From NCBI GenBank assembly GCA_951217055.1, contig OX578278.1, forward strand, positions 43,165,574 to 43,229,573: a stretch of 64,000 nt of DNA, written 5' to 3'. The stretch comes from Gerris lacustris. Lineage: Eukaryota; Arthropoda; Insecta; Hemiptera; Gerridae. The number at the start of each line of letters is the position of its first letter. The stretch's first letter is position 1. The position numbers and the translations under genes are program-made. The notes under the pieces are model-generated. The model worked only from the letters and a program-made list of their open reading frames with translations, was not told the origin of the DNA and ran no database searches. Positions 1-12,552 of this stretch are shown piece by piece.

Positions 1-513
1 ATGTTGTACGAATATTATAAAAAGGCGGTATTTATCCCTGGGATTTTGATATTTCCATTTTATTCATTTAATAGGAATCACGTTTTCCTCAGGAGGCCCC
101 TTTTGTGTGATAAAAACAGATTCATCGAGTGTTTTGTATCGTTGTCCGAAACCTCCCTTCTATTGATATAGGGAAAATTTCATTGTACTCCATTTCCCTT
201 ATTGGACACCCTTTCTCCATTTCCTATTCTCTATTTTTTCCTCTCATCGGGACCAGATATTGCGTCCATCCCGGGACCAGTTTTATTTTTCAAAAAAACA
301 TTGCAAAAAAGGTATTTAAAAAAAACTGGTTATCTTCTGTTTCTACACCAGTTGCAAAATCTCTCATCGTTTGTCGGCTTGTTCCGTATCGTGATGAGTT
401 GATTTAATAGTTTTTCTTTCTTCGAATTTCTACCTCAATGACTCTCAGAAACAATTATTGATTTTATCATTTGGATTTTACCGTACATTTTTGCAATTTT
501 TTTGTTTCCGGTT
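1..513. other. Unassigned AT-rich sequence
   Basis: No coding, RNA or repeat signal recognised. Short reading frames here have the low-complexity composition expected by chance. Confidence 0.5.
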
Positions 514-975
514 TCGTAAGGGAAGCTGTGATTGTTCTGAAGAACAAAAACTTTTTGTTCACGAATTCAAACATTCCAAGACATGAGTCCGTTTCAGGTA
601 TCAGGGAACATAATTGGGCCGATTTCTGACTATCTGTCTTTCGCTCAATTTTTGCGAACTAACATATCAAAAGCGATTCCTCCGATTTTACTTAAATTTG
701 GATGGTAGGTCATAATTAGCCCATTGCTGATCCCATATAAGTTAAGCCACCCTTTTGCGTCCATTTGTTTCTCTTTCACATGCGTACAAACATACATTTA
801 CTTACACCTATATCTTCAAAAGAACTTCTGATTTTTAACAAATTTTGATGGTTTGTTGAAAGTAACCTCCTCCGATTATTTCAACCGTCTGCACTCTTTA
901 AATTTTGCTAAATTGATACTTTAATTCATGTAAACTGTGGAAACACTTTTGACAGATTTATAAAATGGTCTAGAA
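514..975 (+). mobile_element. Family F repeat, copy 1, right end missing
   Basis: The copy starts near a conserved left-end motif (GGAAGCTGTGATTGTTC, then the small hairpin GTTCTGAAGAAC). It runs through the shared body: CAGGGAACAT, TTTTTGCGAACTAACATATC, GGTAGGTCATAATTAGCCC and TTTCACATGCGTACAAACAT. The same order is seen at 49.8-50.4 and 61.3-61.8 kb. It stops where an oppositely oriented copy begins. No intact reading frame is present, so it is non-autonomous. Confidence 0.7.
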
Positions 976-1400
976 ATTAGTGTGACACAAAGCTTCCTCA
1001 ATATCTATTAAGTATTTCGATGATGTTATGCTTTTATTTTATTTTTATTTTAACGATCATTGTCTTTTTTTTAAAAAAAATTTCCCATTTTTTATTATAA
1101 ATAAGGAAAAATTGTTTTAATTTTTTACCCGAATAAAAGTATGAATTAAGCAAAAATGTAATGAGCGCAGACGGTTGAAATTAATATGGAACGTATTTGA
1201 TTTTTTGGCTACGTTTGACATGTAAAAACAGATGACTTGATTTAAAGATGTTTGTGCACATATGGAAGAGAAACTAATAGGCGTAGAATAAAAAAAATAT
1301 AGTAACAATGGGCTAATCATGACCTGTTTTTTTTTAAGATTGGTTGGTTCGCAACAATTGAATGAGAGACAGACAAATACGGTTAGTGTCATGGCGGCTT
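976..1400 (-). mobile_element. Family F repeat, copy 2, inverted
   Basis: This copy begins with the reverse complement of the family's right terminus (TTAGTGTGACACAAAGCTTCC). It continues with the body in reverse: GCGCAGACGGTTGAAATTAA, ATGGGCTAATCATGACC, and the GAGAGACAGACAAAT stretch. It lies immediately against copy 1 in the opposite orientation, so the two together look like an inverted or nested pair. Confidence 0.65.
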
Positions 1401-2073
1401 AAAAAAATCATGTTTCCGAACGGGACCAGTTGAAGACAGCGGTCAACCGAAAATGATGGATAAAAAGAGGGGTTATAAATTGGTTGTTGTTTGGTGTGAG
1501 GTGAGATAGAAGTGAAACAATTACGATTTCTCAAGTGCATAAACTATTGTAGCGGCACCCCCTTAGGTTAAATGTGTACATCCCTTTTCTTTTACCTTCT
1601 ACTAAAAACTCAGATTCAGATTACACATATTAATGTGATTTTCAGCCGCATCATCCTCCTGAAACCTTGCACCGCACTGTTAACATTGATAAAATCAACT
1701 CTTCTGTACAAATCATAGATATAATCTCTCAATTGCATAAAACGTATAAATCATCTGTTTGACGAAAGGATAATATAACCTGTAAAGTGTATAAATCAAG
1801 CAAAATTAAGCCGCCAAGTGATTCTCGACCGTACCCTCTCCTTCAGTTTTGTCAGGGATTCTCTTTTAGTTTGTTACCCACCTATATATCGGTATCCATA
1901 AATTGTTGAATTATAGGATTGGTAAAAAATTAAATAACTTTTAGGAGAAACATCCTGTCTAAACGTACTTTGGGGCATAGGAATATCACACTTTTCATCT
2001 TTCAGTTTTGAAATATTCTGATTATAAGCCAAAAAATGACCCTCCAAATTCTTCTCAATTTTAAAATAAAAAA
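1401..2073. other. Unassigned sequence
   Basis: No gene or repeat recognised. AT-rich, with only short chance reading frames on the minus strand. Confidence 0.4.
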
Positions 2074-2330
2074 TCACAGGGAAGTATTTGTACCCTAGTA
2101 CTATTTAGGGATTCGTAGATTATTAAGCATGTACTTTATTATATTATGATATAACTTTTTTTTATTTCCCCATCCTGCTTTGTATGGAAATAAAAAAATG
2201 TAATAAAATGTTGGCGGAAAAACATTAAACACAAAATTACAGGGTCAAAACGTTACGCTAGTATTTCAATTCATTCACCCTCGGCATGTGGGTTTCGAGA
2301 AGGATCTACGAAACCATAAAAATGTGAATA
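2074..2330 (+). mobile_element. Family C element, short copy
   Basis: The flank AAAAATCACAGGGAAGTA is followed by the terminus TTTAGGGATTCGTAGATT and then ATTAAGCATG. The same order precedes the larger copy at 59.28 kb. The right end holds CACCCTCGGCATGTGGGTTT and ATCTACGAAACCAT, an imperfect inverted match to the left end. Only about 150 bp of interior remains, so this looks like an internally deleted, MITE-like derivative. Confidence 0.65.
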
Positions 2331-3013
2331 ACAATGTAAATGAGTGCTGATAGAGGTATGTTTCACAAACTAAGAATTAAAGAAGAATTTTAAAGAATAT
2401 TAAAAAACGACGAAACATGAGATAAAACACTTTTAAAATTACGATAAAATTCCGCCGTATAAGGTAATATTATGGTTAACTAACCTTATTCCTTACTAAC
2501 CGTATTCTGGATTCGGTCGCAGCAGCTTCAGTAAACCGCTAATTCAACCGCAGGTTTAAGAACGCGGTAGGTTATTTAGGTTGGTCTTTCCGGACACACC
2601 GGCTACTTTCTGGTTAGTAACTCCGAACGCACCCTTAGTTTTGACGTTGTCTAGTAAGTAGCGCTAGTTATAATTTGTTATTGTTTTAAAATATTTTGAA
2701 TATGCTGTTTTTTTATGCGCCTTGAGAGTGGCAAAGAACCAGATTTTTCCCCCCTTTTTTTGTACAGTAAACTCTACGTATAAACAAAATTTCAAGTTTA
2801 TAGGACTGCTAGAAGTGCCTTAGAATTTTGATGATTCAGTCAACAGATCAATGTCTAAGTGGAAAAACTAGGGTCATATATCTTATGTAACTAATATGGG
2901 TAGATGTATGACATTTTTATTTCTGGTTCAGTTTGTAATGAACTCTAATTTAAAATTAAATTGATATATCTTAGTATCTTTAATACGATTTATATATATG
3001 TACTATGTATAAA
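2331..3013. other. Unassigned sequence before the Helitron-like element
   Basis: No gene or recognised repeat. It contains simple T-rich runs near 2710-2760. Confidence 0.4.
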
Positions 3014-3029
3014 TCTATCTATATATATA

Positions 3030-4360
3030 AAAGTCAACGTATGTGTGTGTGTGTGTGTGTTTGTTCTTTATACAAATCTACAGTTTTAGCCCGATTTTGA
3101 TGAAAATTTGCACACTTGACCTTCAAAGCATGGAAAAAATCAAGGTCTACATGAATTTTCGAAATTTCAATTTGGGTACACAGGGGTACGGGGTACAAGC
3201 AATGAATACGGGGTCAAAGTAATGAATACCCTTCGTGATGGATATCGTTGAAAAGATCTTTAAGAGTACAGTAATTGTTGTTATGTACACTTTTGTCATA
3301 TTTTCATTTAGGAGGGGGGTAAAATGGAAAATATAACTATATCTATATAGTATAAAAAGAAGAGTATCTATATGAGAGAATGTCATTTATACAAATCTAC
3401 AGTTTTATCCCAATTTGATGCATTTTTACACTCTTTTTCTTCCAAACAAGGTGAAGGTCACTGCCTACATGATTTTCCGAAATTAAAATTTTGGTACACA
3501 GAGGTACGGGGTACAAATGTCAAAGTAATGGGTACCCTTCATGATGCATATCGTTGGAAAGCTCTTTAAGAGTACATTAATTGTTGTTAAGCACGTTTTT
3601 GTCATATCATTTAGGAGGGGGGTAAAATGGAAATGTATATCTAAATCTATAAAAGTCAACGTATGTGTGAATCTGTTCATGTTCTTTATACAAATCAACA
3701 GTTTTAATTCGATCTCAATGAAAATTTGCTCACTTTACCTTCAAAGCAAGGGGAAGATCTCTGTCTACATGAATGTTCGAAATTAAATTTTTGGTACACA
3801 GGGGTACGGGGTACAAATGTCAAAATTGAAAACCCTTCATGATACATACTGTTGAAAAGCTCTTTAAGAGTACAGTAATTGTTTTTACGTGCATTTAGGG
3901 GGGTAAATGGAAAAATATATCTAAAAGTCAACGTATTTGTGTATGTTCTTTATACAAATCCATAGTTTTAGTCCGATATCGATAAAAAAAATGGACACTT
4001 GACCTTCAAAGGAAGAACAAATCAGTCTCTACATGAATTTTCGAAATTTAAATTTTGTTACACAGGAAAAAGGGTACAATAATGAATACAGGGTCAAAGG
4101 ACTGAATACCCTTTATGATGGATATCGTTGAAAAGCTCTTTAAGATTACATTAATGTTGTTATGTACAGTTTTGTCATATATATTTTCATTTAGGAGGGG
4201 GTAAAATGGAAAATATAGCTTGGTTCACAGAGGTATGGTACAAGTAATGAATACGGGGTCAATGTAATGAATACCATTGATGATGCAAAAGCTCTTTAAG
4301 AGTAGAGTAATAGTTTTTATGTATTGTTTTGTCATATTTTACTTTAGGGGGGGGGGGGGA
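3030..4360 (+). repeat. Four to five imperfect modules (about 275-335 bp each) inside the Helitron-like element
   Basis: Modules begin near 3030, 3379, 3651 and 3926, with a partial one near 4219. The best preserved contain in order: AAAAGTCAACGTATGTGTG, TTCTTTATACAAATC, a CGATTTTGATGAAAATTTGC-like phrase, TACACAGGGGTACGGGGTAC, AAAGCTCTTTAAGAGTACA and ATTTAGGAGGGGGGTAAAAT. The opening phrase equals the element's own 5' end, so the array looks like repeated 5' ends, as in tandem or templated Helitron amplification. Confidence 0.8.
3040..3061. repeat. (GT)n microsatellite
   Basis: About ten GT units at the 5' end of the first module. The later modules have only short GT runs here, so this tract expanded in the first copy. 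Confidence 0.9.
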
Positions 4361-4534
4361 ATTTAGGATATTTTAAAATTAGCTTATCAAAGAGGAGGGG
4401 GTATAGAAAAAGGTGGGAGAGATAGAATCTAGATATTCTTGCATGGTAAAATAATTTATATGTTTCATTATGGTTGTTTATAAACTTATCTAATTATAAT
4501 AACACTCCGTAGCGAAGCACGGGTACCCAGCTAG

Positions 4535-5760
4535 TAATATATATTTTGCAACTCTATGAATGATATTTCCCTTACGCCTGTTCAACAACAATGTCAGATT
4601 CAATAAGTAGTCACGCTATAAATCACGTTATGAGTAAAAATTTAGACTTGGAAATGGTTAGTACATTACGTAGAAAAAGACCTCATAGATTCAAATCAAC
4701 ATTCTCTTAATGGTCGCCGTGTCCTTTTATTAAAGTTGAAAGATATTGGGAGCCCCGGGCTCTTTCATTTTTTGTGGAGAGGATTTGGATCCATTGATTT
4801 AGATAAAGTTAGGCCTCTTTTTATTTTGCGGGGTAGTCTGTTGAAGGGTTTATAAGTCGTATACCTTAGTTCGAGGGAGAGATCACCTTTGTTGAAATAT
4901 TCTTAGAAGTAGGCTCTTGTTTAATTATACCCTGACCTTAGATTGTATAATATAACAGTAATGAATGTCTTCTTGAGGCCGAATTATGGTTAAAACAACC
5001 TACCATAGTACCATATAAGTAGTTACCATAGTAATTATTTTTTCAATCTTTGAAAACATATATTCTTACCAATTCTAAGATACAATATGTGGAACCGGAT
5101 GAAGGTACAATGTAAGGGACGGTTCTTTTGATTTCCTTTTATTTCAGCTCTCATTCTCACTGTAAACTTACAATGATTAATGTGAGTTATAATTAGTGTG
5201 TTGTATTACTTATGCATATCTTGCATCGAGTTCGGTCGAGGAAATTGAGATATTTCAGTGGTTCCAAGTTTGCCCCATGTTGAAGTTAGTAGCCCTTAAG
5301 GGAAGGAAGACGAGGGTTGACAGAATCCCTGGTCCCAAATTCCAACATGCTAGCCCCTTAGGCTTTTTAGGTCCTTTATTCTGTCATATAGTATTCTTCA
5401 ATAGCCTTTTCCGCTCACAAAACAACACTAAACTCTTTGCTTTTTAAATTTTAAATTTTGCAGAACAGTGATTATTAAAATATTAAATTTAATATCGTAC
5501 AATCCATTGCATTTAGAGATTGATATTAATATTTTTTATTTGTCATAATTAGTGATAACAAATATAGATAACATTTTTTAATGTATATATACCTAACTTT
5601 TAAGGGTCATAATTTTAAATATAATATATTACTTAAGTTAATAAAGTACAATGAATTAAAAAATAAATGCTTGGTGTATTATTTCTTTGATAGGTCGTCA
5701 TTGTCCACAGCGCTCCATTCCTCTTTCAGCCATAGATCTTGTCCCCACACACTTACAATA
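4535..5760. other. Unassigned sequence, probably including the body of a second Helitron
   Basis: No gene recognised. The 3' end at 5842 implies that part of this stretch belongs to a second Helitron-like element. I could not find a matching TC start, so its length is unknown. Confidence 0.35.
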
Positions 5761-5842
5761 AGTTAGTTATTTTTTATTTAACTACCAAAATATTCAATAG
5801 AAATATTTTATACGGCAAAACAACGTTTGCCGGGTCAGCTAG
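5761..5842 (+). mobile_element. Helitron-like 3' terminus
   Basis: The hairpin GGCAAA-acaacg-TTTGCC (5814-5831) is followed by GGGTCAG and then CTAG at 5839-5842, next to T. This is the classic Helitron 3' end. It differs in sequence from the end at 4534, so it is a different family. Confidence 0.7.
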
Positions 5843-7425
<1,583 letters not shown>

Positions 7426-7752
7426 CCTTAAAATTTCTTGATTTTATATTAATCACTGATTTTTATTGTTTCAGGTATGTCTGATGTTTAATGCAAGCTC
7501 AGAAAAAGTAAAATTTCTGTAATGCTGTAAGTGTTTTATTGTTTTCATTTATTTGTTTTTTAATTTATTCATACAGTAAAGTATTAGGTCACTATAGTGA
7601 TAGTGATATACATTATAAAAACAAAAAGAACCTGTTACGATATCACAGAATTAATTATTTAAAACGGATTCTTTAAACAATTTGTTCAATATAATAATGA
7701 AGATATTTAACAATTTAGATATTTATATAATATTGTTTTTAAGTATCATATA

Positions 7753-8621
7753 CGTAGTTGGTTCAGAAAATAACTGGCATTTTTAAATTTCGCGGGATTG
7801 GAGAGTCCGATTGTCAATTTTTTTTTTTTTTTTATTGTGTTGGTATACATGCCCTTAGAGTATGATATATTCATTGTCTGTGGCAGCCGCTAAGGTTAGA
7901 CGGGTTTTTATAAGCTTGGCGATTTTCGTTTGTTGGACCAAAGAATTTGTATTAAATTTTGATTTAGCCTTAGTGCCTATGTCATATCTGTAAACCCATG
8001 TTTCGTAACACGTAATTCTGTATGGTCGTTGAATTACCAACAACTTCCAATCGCCGCTGTTTTTTTTAATATTAAAAAAATTGGAACAAAATATGCTGTC
8101 ACACGTTTCATACCCAAAACATTCGAAACAATTTCAAGATATGACCCAATCGATATGTAAACATTATCAACGACTTCTCTGTCTATGATTCGGCGATCGT
8201 TCATAACCATTTCTTTCACTTTTTCCACGTTTTCATCGGTTGTTGAGGTATTGGGGCGTTTGACATCTTCAACAGCCATCTTGGAAACGCTTATACCACT
8301 CGTAAACTCTTGTTTTACTCATAGCAGACTCACCATAGGCCTTTGGTAACATTTAACATACTTTGTTACACTTTATTTCATTTTTTACGCAAAGTTAATA
8401 CAAATTCTTTGATCCATTTTTTTTAACAAACGAAAATCGCCGAGCTCATAAAAATACATCTAACCTTAGTGGCTGTCACAGAAAAGTAAACAATGAATAC
8501 AGCTGAAACTTTTATCATACTTCAGGGGCATGTATAACAACATAATAAAATAAAAAAATGACAATCGGACTCTTCAAACTCGCAAAATTTAAAAATTCCC
8601 GTAATTTTCTGAACAACCTCG
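7753..8621 (-). mobile_element. Internally deleted mariner-family transposon with long terminal inverted repeats
   Basis: The 869-bp element is flanked by TA on both sides (7751-7752 and 8622-8623), the target duplication of Tc1/mariner transposons. Its ends form long imperfect inverted repeats: about 7753-7940 against 8425-8621. Both arms carry GTTCAGAAAAT, AGAGTCCGATTGTCA, ATACATGCCC, CTAAGGTTAGA and GGCGATTTTCGTTTGTT. The interior encodes a broken transposase on the minus strand. At 869 bp it is shorter than the roughly 1.3 kb usual for mariners, in line with loss of the middle of the gene. Confidence 0.9.
7941..8417 (-). pseudogene. Mariner transposase remnant
   Basis: A cut-and-paste DNA transposase, now dead. 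The start codon lies just inside the right terminal repeat (8417) and opens MDQRICINF. A mariner N-terminal helix-turn-helix follows (AYGESAMSKTRVYEWYKRF), then TSTTDENVEKVKEMVMNDRR, then VLGMKRVTAYFVP, the usual order of this family. The stretches are in different frames with early stops, so there are several frameshifts. After this the sequence jumps to ETWVYRYDIGTKAKS, the region around the first catalytic Asp. There the expected Asp before ETW is Tyr. The rest of the catalytic domain is missing. Confidence 0.88.
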
Positions 8622-8623
8622 TA

Positions 8624-9095
8624 AAACAAGACTGGACATTTTCTTTTCTTCTTCTATTTAAATTTTGAATTGAATATAGTTAAAAACTATTTTAAATATT
8701 TCTTGTCAAACAAGTTAGTAGAAAAAAATGGTAAATTTTCATCTTTAAAAGGGTTTGCATACAAGTACACTAGTAATGCAAGGGTAATTTGTCCTAATTT
8801 TAATTAGAGATTCGTGATTACAATCCAGTTCTTAAATTGTAATTATAATTACCCACTTTCGTGGTTTATCATTCCCCTAGAAAAATAAGTTTCTTATTCA
8901 TTTGTTTAATCTTTAAGGAACGAATCATAATGGGATTCGTTGCTCTAAGTCTTGTTAATTGTTAACAAACTTCTTTCATGAACGAAAACGTCCATTGTTA
9001 GGCTCTGTACATTGAATGTTGCAGTTAATTTTAACCTGTTGATGCATTTAGGTTTTATTCTCAAAAATGATTTTATTTAGAGTTAATCCTTTTTT
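8624..9095. other. Unassigned sequence
   Basis: No gene or repeat recognised between the mariner and family A copy 1. Confidence 0.4.
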
Positions 9096-9735
9096 TACTT
9101 TCTCATATAAAGAGAAAGTATTGTGATGTCGCGAAAATTCGATTTTAATATTTTGATGGATTTACACGTTTTGGGTCAGATCCCCTGATTCAAAAAATGT
9201 GGTTTTTAAAAAATATCTGTCTGTCGTCTGTGCAGATGCCTGGAGCCTAAACTACTTGGCCGATTTCGACGAAATTTTGCATACATGTTCAGAAAAATCA
9301 TACCCCGAGGTGAAATCGAGAAATGGACTTTAGCTCAAAATTTGGGGGCGCTACCCCCTAAAAACTTCGAAAAAAGGTGAAAAATAATTATTTCTCGAAA
9401 ACGGTTTCGACGATTTTAATTAAAAAATTCTAAAATGTAGTCCATTTAAATACGAATCTAACGATATAAGCCGTTTTCCCGGAAAAAATCTAGTTCGCGG
9501 TTAGTTCGGTAGTTAAAACGCGGATCGATAGAGCCCGGGTACGAATCCCCGCCCGGGAGAAGTTATTTTTATGATAAATTTTGATTAAATGTTCTTACGA
9601 AAACTATAAATGGAAAGCTCACTAATAATTAAATGTACATACGAAAACTATTAATGGAAAACACTGGGCTAAGTAATTATGAACCTGTATATAAGAAAGT
9701 TTGTCTGAGTTGTCTCGGACCGATTTTTTTCTTTT
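9096..9735 (+). mobile_element. Family A repeat, copy 1 (fullest copy)
   Basis: The copy begins with an inverted pair, ACTTTCTC-atataaa-GAGAAAGT, then GCGAAAATTCGATTTTAATA, GCCGATTTCGACGAAATTTT, AATCATACCCCGAGG, TTTGGGGGCGCTACCCC and GTAGTCCATTTAAATACG. A tRNA-like module and a tail with GAGTTGTCTCGGACCGATTT follow. Fragments of the same order occur at 11.06, 29.38, 29.77 and 31.58 kb. No coding sequence was seen. Whether it is a SINE, a Helitron derivative or another class is unresolved. Confidence 0.7.
9492..9556 (+). repeat. tRNA-like module inside family A copy 1
   Basis: TTAGTTCGGTAGTTAAAACG resembles a pol III A box with D arm. CCCGGGTACGAATCCCC resembles a B box with T arm and is followed by a GC-rich stem. 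A related module with GGGTTCGATTCCCC sits at the same place in the 29.4-kb copy. It is not a functional tRNA, because the anticodon arm cannot be folded convincingly. Confidence 0.55.
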
Positions 9736-11060
9736 ATGGAAGTGAATATCTGACCACCCTTGAACACTAGTTGAGATCTCCCTCAAAATATATCTGTTTA
9801 TTTTTCCCCCTTTGCAGTTTTATTTATTTTTTTATTTTTTTTTTTTTTTGCAATGTTACCTTCTTTCCTAAAATTGTACGTACATATTTTATTTTTGATA
9901 GACCCTGAATTGAATTTTAGCCACTGTTTTTTTTTTTTATATTTATTTATTATTTAGAGCAATCACGATTGTAATATTTGTTTTTAGCTTTTCTGTTCAG
10001 TTAACCCTGCGATTATATTTGTTTTACACTTTGTGGTTATATGATGAACAATAACTTGTTTAATGCTGTGCTGTTTAAATTTTATTATTTATCTCTATAT
10101 TTCTTTTTTCGGTCTGTTATTATTTCGTCCGTTTTAGTACAGATAAAAAGTATTTCTGATTTTCTTTGTCTAAAAAGGCGCAAACTGTTTTTATAATGGT
10201 ATTTTTCGTTTATTTCTGAGTCCTTTTATTTAGATATGAAACTTGTTTTGTCTCCTAGCCTTATATTTCCATTCGAAAAAACACATTTTCCCTTTCTCTA
10301 TACGGAGTTAAGAAGGTCTGAGGGTGGGATGGAAGTCCCATCTTTATGTAAGTAGAGTGCTAAGAGTCGAAGAGATAAGATTCTTCAAGATATACCACCA
10401 TGTACTTCGTTCACTTGTAACTTCCATCTTTTCTTCTAGTGCACAGGAGAGGAAGAAGGGCTCAGAAGGAAATCGCATTCAGAGATCGGTTTTTTGAATG
10501 TCGTCAGGAAACAAAAACCGTGCCAGTTTAAAGTGTGTCATGATGTGGAAATACGTGAGTAGATAGGGGGACGCTTTTCACTCAGAGCTACTCTCAATGC
10601 TTTACTCTGAACACACTCTTTACACGTAACACTGAAAATGACACTACAATTTCTCCCGAACATCTTTACACAAGAAAATGTTCTTGCTCTTTAGTATCGT
10701 TCTGTTCTGATAGTGCCCTCAGGTTTTAAGCTCTTATCTCTTTCTTTTTACGGTATGAGAAACATATCTCTGGTGATATTGTTTTGAAACATCAAATAGA
10801 GGGTTATTCAATACCATCTCTTGGATTTTCTTTTCTATTTAGCAAAATTATTATTAACTTTGCCCTGCAGCTCTATTTAAAATTTAGTATCTTACTTACT
10901 TATCTCTAACTATATTCATATCTTGAGCTGTTTACCTCTGTTTAGATTGTTGTATACATGATCTTAACGAATACATTATTCCCATGTATATATTTGAGAT
11001 GAGGTGTCGGAGATTCGACGAGTAAAAATGCACTCAGTAATCTGTGTTTCTCCCTTCATT
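9736..11060. other. Unassigned sequence
   Basis: T-rich stretch (9780-10000), then mixed sequence with no reading frame of note. Nothing recognised. Confidence 0.4.
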
Positions 11061-11358
11061 TTACTTTCTCTTATTATGATACGTAGTATATATAAAGAGT
11101 ATTAACAAAGTAAGTTTGATAAAGCGTATCAAAAATTCGATTTTGATATTTTGAGGTCCTCTGAGTCCATAATAAATGTTTTTAAAACATTTTTTTCCAT
11201 CATCTAAATGCTGTGCATATGCGTAGAACCTAAACTGCTTAGCCGATTTTTAATAAATTTGGCGCACAGTATAAATCAGTTCAGTAAAATGTCATACCCC
11301 GAGGCGAAATCTATAAATTAATTTTAGCTCCAAATTTGGGGGCGCTACCCTCTAAAAT
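11061..11358 (+). mobile_element. Family A repeat, copy 2, truncated
   Basis: Shares with copy 1 the phrases ATCAAAAATTCGATTTTGAT, GCCGATTTTTAATAAATTTG, GTCATACCCCGAGGCGAAAT and TTTGGGGGCGCTACCC. It ends before the tRNA-like module, at a CAGGGTGG-type terminus in inverse orientation (TTTTGGACCACCCTG). Confidence 0.65.
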
Positions 11359-11365
11359 GGACCCT

Positions 11366-11389
11366 CTAACTTTTGGACCACCCTGTATA

Positions 11390-11469
<80 letters not shown>

Positions 11470-11512
11470 CATACACATATATATATACATATACAGGGTG
11501 GTCCAAAAGTCT
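11366..11512. repeat. Opposed CAGGGTGGTCCAAAAG termini around a (TA)n tract
   Basis: CTTTTGGACCACCCTG at about 11371-11386 and its reverse complement at about 11495-11510 face away from each other. They are separated by TATATG/GTGTG and a (TA)n run at 11399-11464. Both termini abut TA, so the arrangement could be two transposons with TA target sites, or one split element. The CAGGGTGNCCC-type end resembles ends seen elsewhere in the window (16.4-17.0 and 48.8-49.8 kb). Confidence 0.65.
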
Positions 11513-12405
11513 TCCCAACTTTTTTTTGTGTATTTTTGATAATTTTAACAAGTATAGTACTTTTAGTTATATGTATAATGTTTATTTTAAATTAAAAAAA
11601 AAAGAAATTTCTAATATGATTATTTATTTCATTTTTCTAATCCGTTGTTTTTATAGGAACCTATGTATTTTGCAAGACAAGTGTAATTTGTATAACGACA
11701 AACGAAATAGCGTCCTGATACCCTTCTTGAAAATATATCATCATTTTATAGCCATATAATTTATGAGAGCAGAGGGAGATATCTCAGTGTTGAACATTTG
11801 CCAATAGCATATTGTATTGTTCCATGAAATTCCGTGAGAAACCGCATTTTCAAAACATTTATTTATTAAAATATATTATTAATATTTATTACATAAGTTA
11901 GTAATATTATGCAAGGCAGAGGTGGTCGTTCGGATATTTATGTGTATACAAGAACAGATATTAAAACAAATCTTGATCCCTTTTTATAAATTCATTTAAA
12001 ATCTGGTGCAGAGAATATTTGATAATGTTTCAGAGCGTGATTAAAGTTTACGTATTTTTTATATTAGAGGAAAATGCATTAGCTTTGCATATTAAAAATT
12101 AAATAAATAATCATTTTCATTTAATTGATATTAAATAAAACGTCATTCTTATAATTATGATGCTTCACAGCTTAACTTATTTGTGGCTTAAAATATTGTC
12201 TCCAAAAACATTATACTCAATACTAAATTATAAAACTTTTTTTGTTTCCCCTCACTATTTTAAACTAAGTAAAGAGTGTAATGTTGAACTAGACTAATAT
12301 CTTTTTATTTATTACTCGTTTCTTAGTACTATTAGTTTACGACTACAGTTGTCCATTTTAAATGATAAATGAACCTTATACGTTGTTATCCAAAGAGAAA
12401 ATCTA
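11513..12405. other. Unassigned sequence to the right of a CAGGGTGG terminus
   Basis: Probably in part the interior of the element starting at about 11495, but no coding similarity and no matching right end were found. Confidence 0.3.
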
Positions 12406-12552
12406 AGGGGTACTAAAAATCTAAAGGGTACTATACACATATATGCCAAATTTCAAAGTGATCGGACGAAAGGTGTAGCCGTGAGAGCAGGCGACAGACA
12501 GATTCACGCAGGAAAACATAAGCCTCAGTTTTGCCTACTGACCCTAAAAAAT
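12406..12552 (+). mobile_element. Family D repeat, right-end fragment
   Basis: Carries CCAAATTTCAAAGTGATCGG, ACGAAAGGTGTAGCCGTGAG and a GACAGACAGA stretch, and ends TTTTGCCTACTGACCCTAAA. The same right end is found at 22.1-22.24 kb. Confidence 0.75.

Larger units (their letters stand above)
3014..4534 (+). mobile_element. Non-autonomous Helitron-like element with repeated internal modules
   Basis: The left end TCTATCTATATATATAAAAG begins with TC after an A, as Helitrons do. The right end reads CCGTAGCGAAGCACGG (a short hairpin), then GTACCCAG and CTAG, followed by T. This matches the known Helitron 3' pattern of a hairpin about 10 nt before CTRR at an A/T target. No Rep/helicase coding sequence is present. 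Most of the interior is four to five imperfect repeats of one module. The exact left base is uncertain by a few nucleotides. Confidence 0.75.

Noticed and set aside
3014..4534. CRISPR-like array
   Set aside because: The repeats are hundreds of bases long and diverged, the window is eukaryotic, and the ends are Helitron-like.
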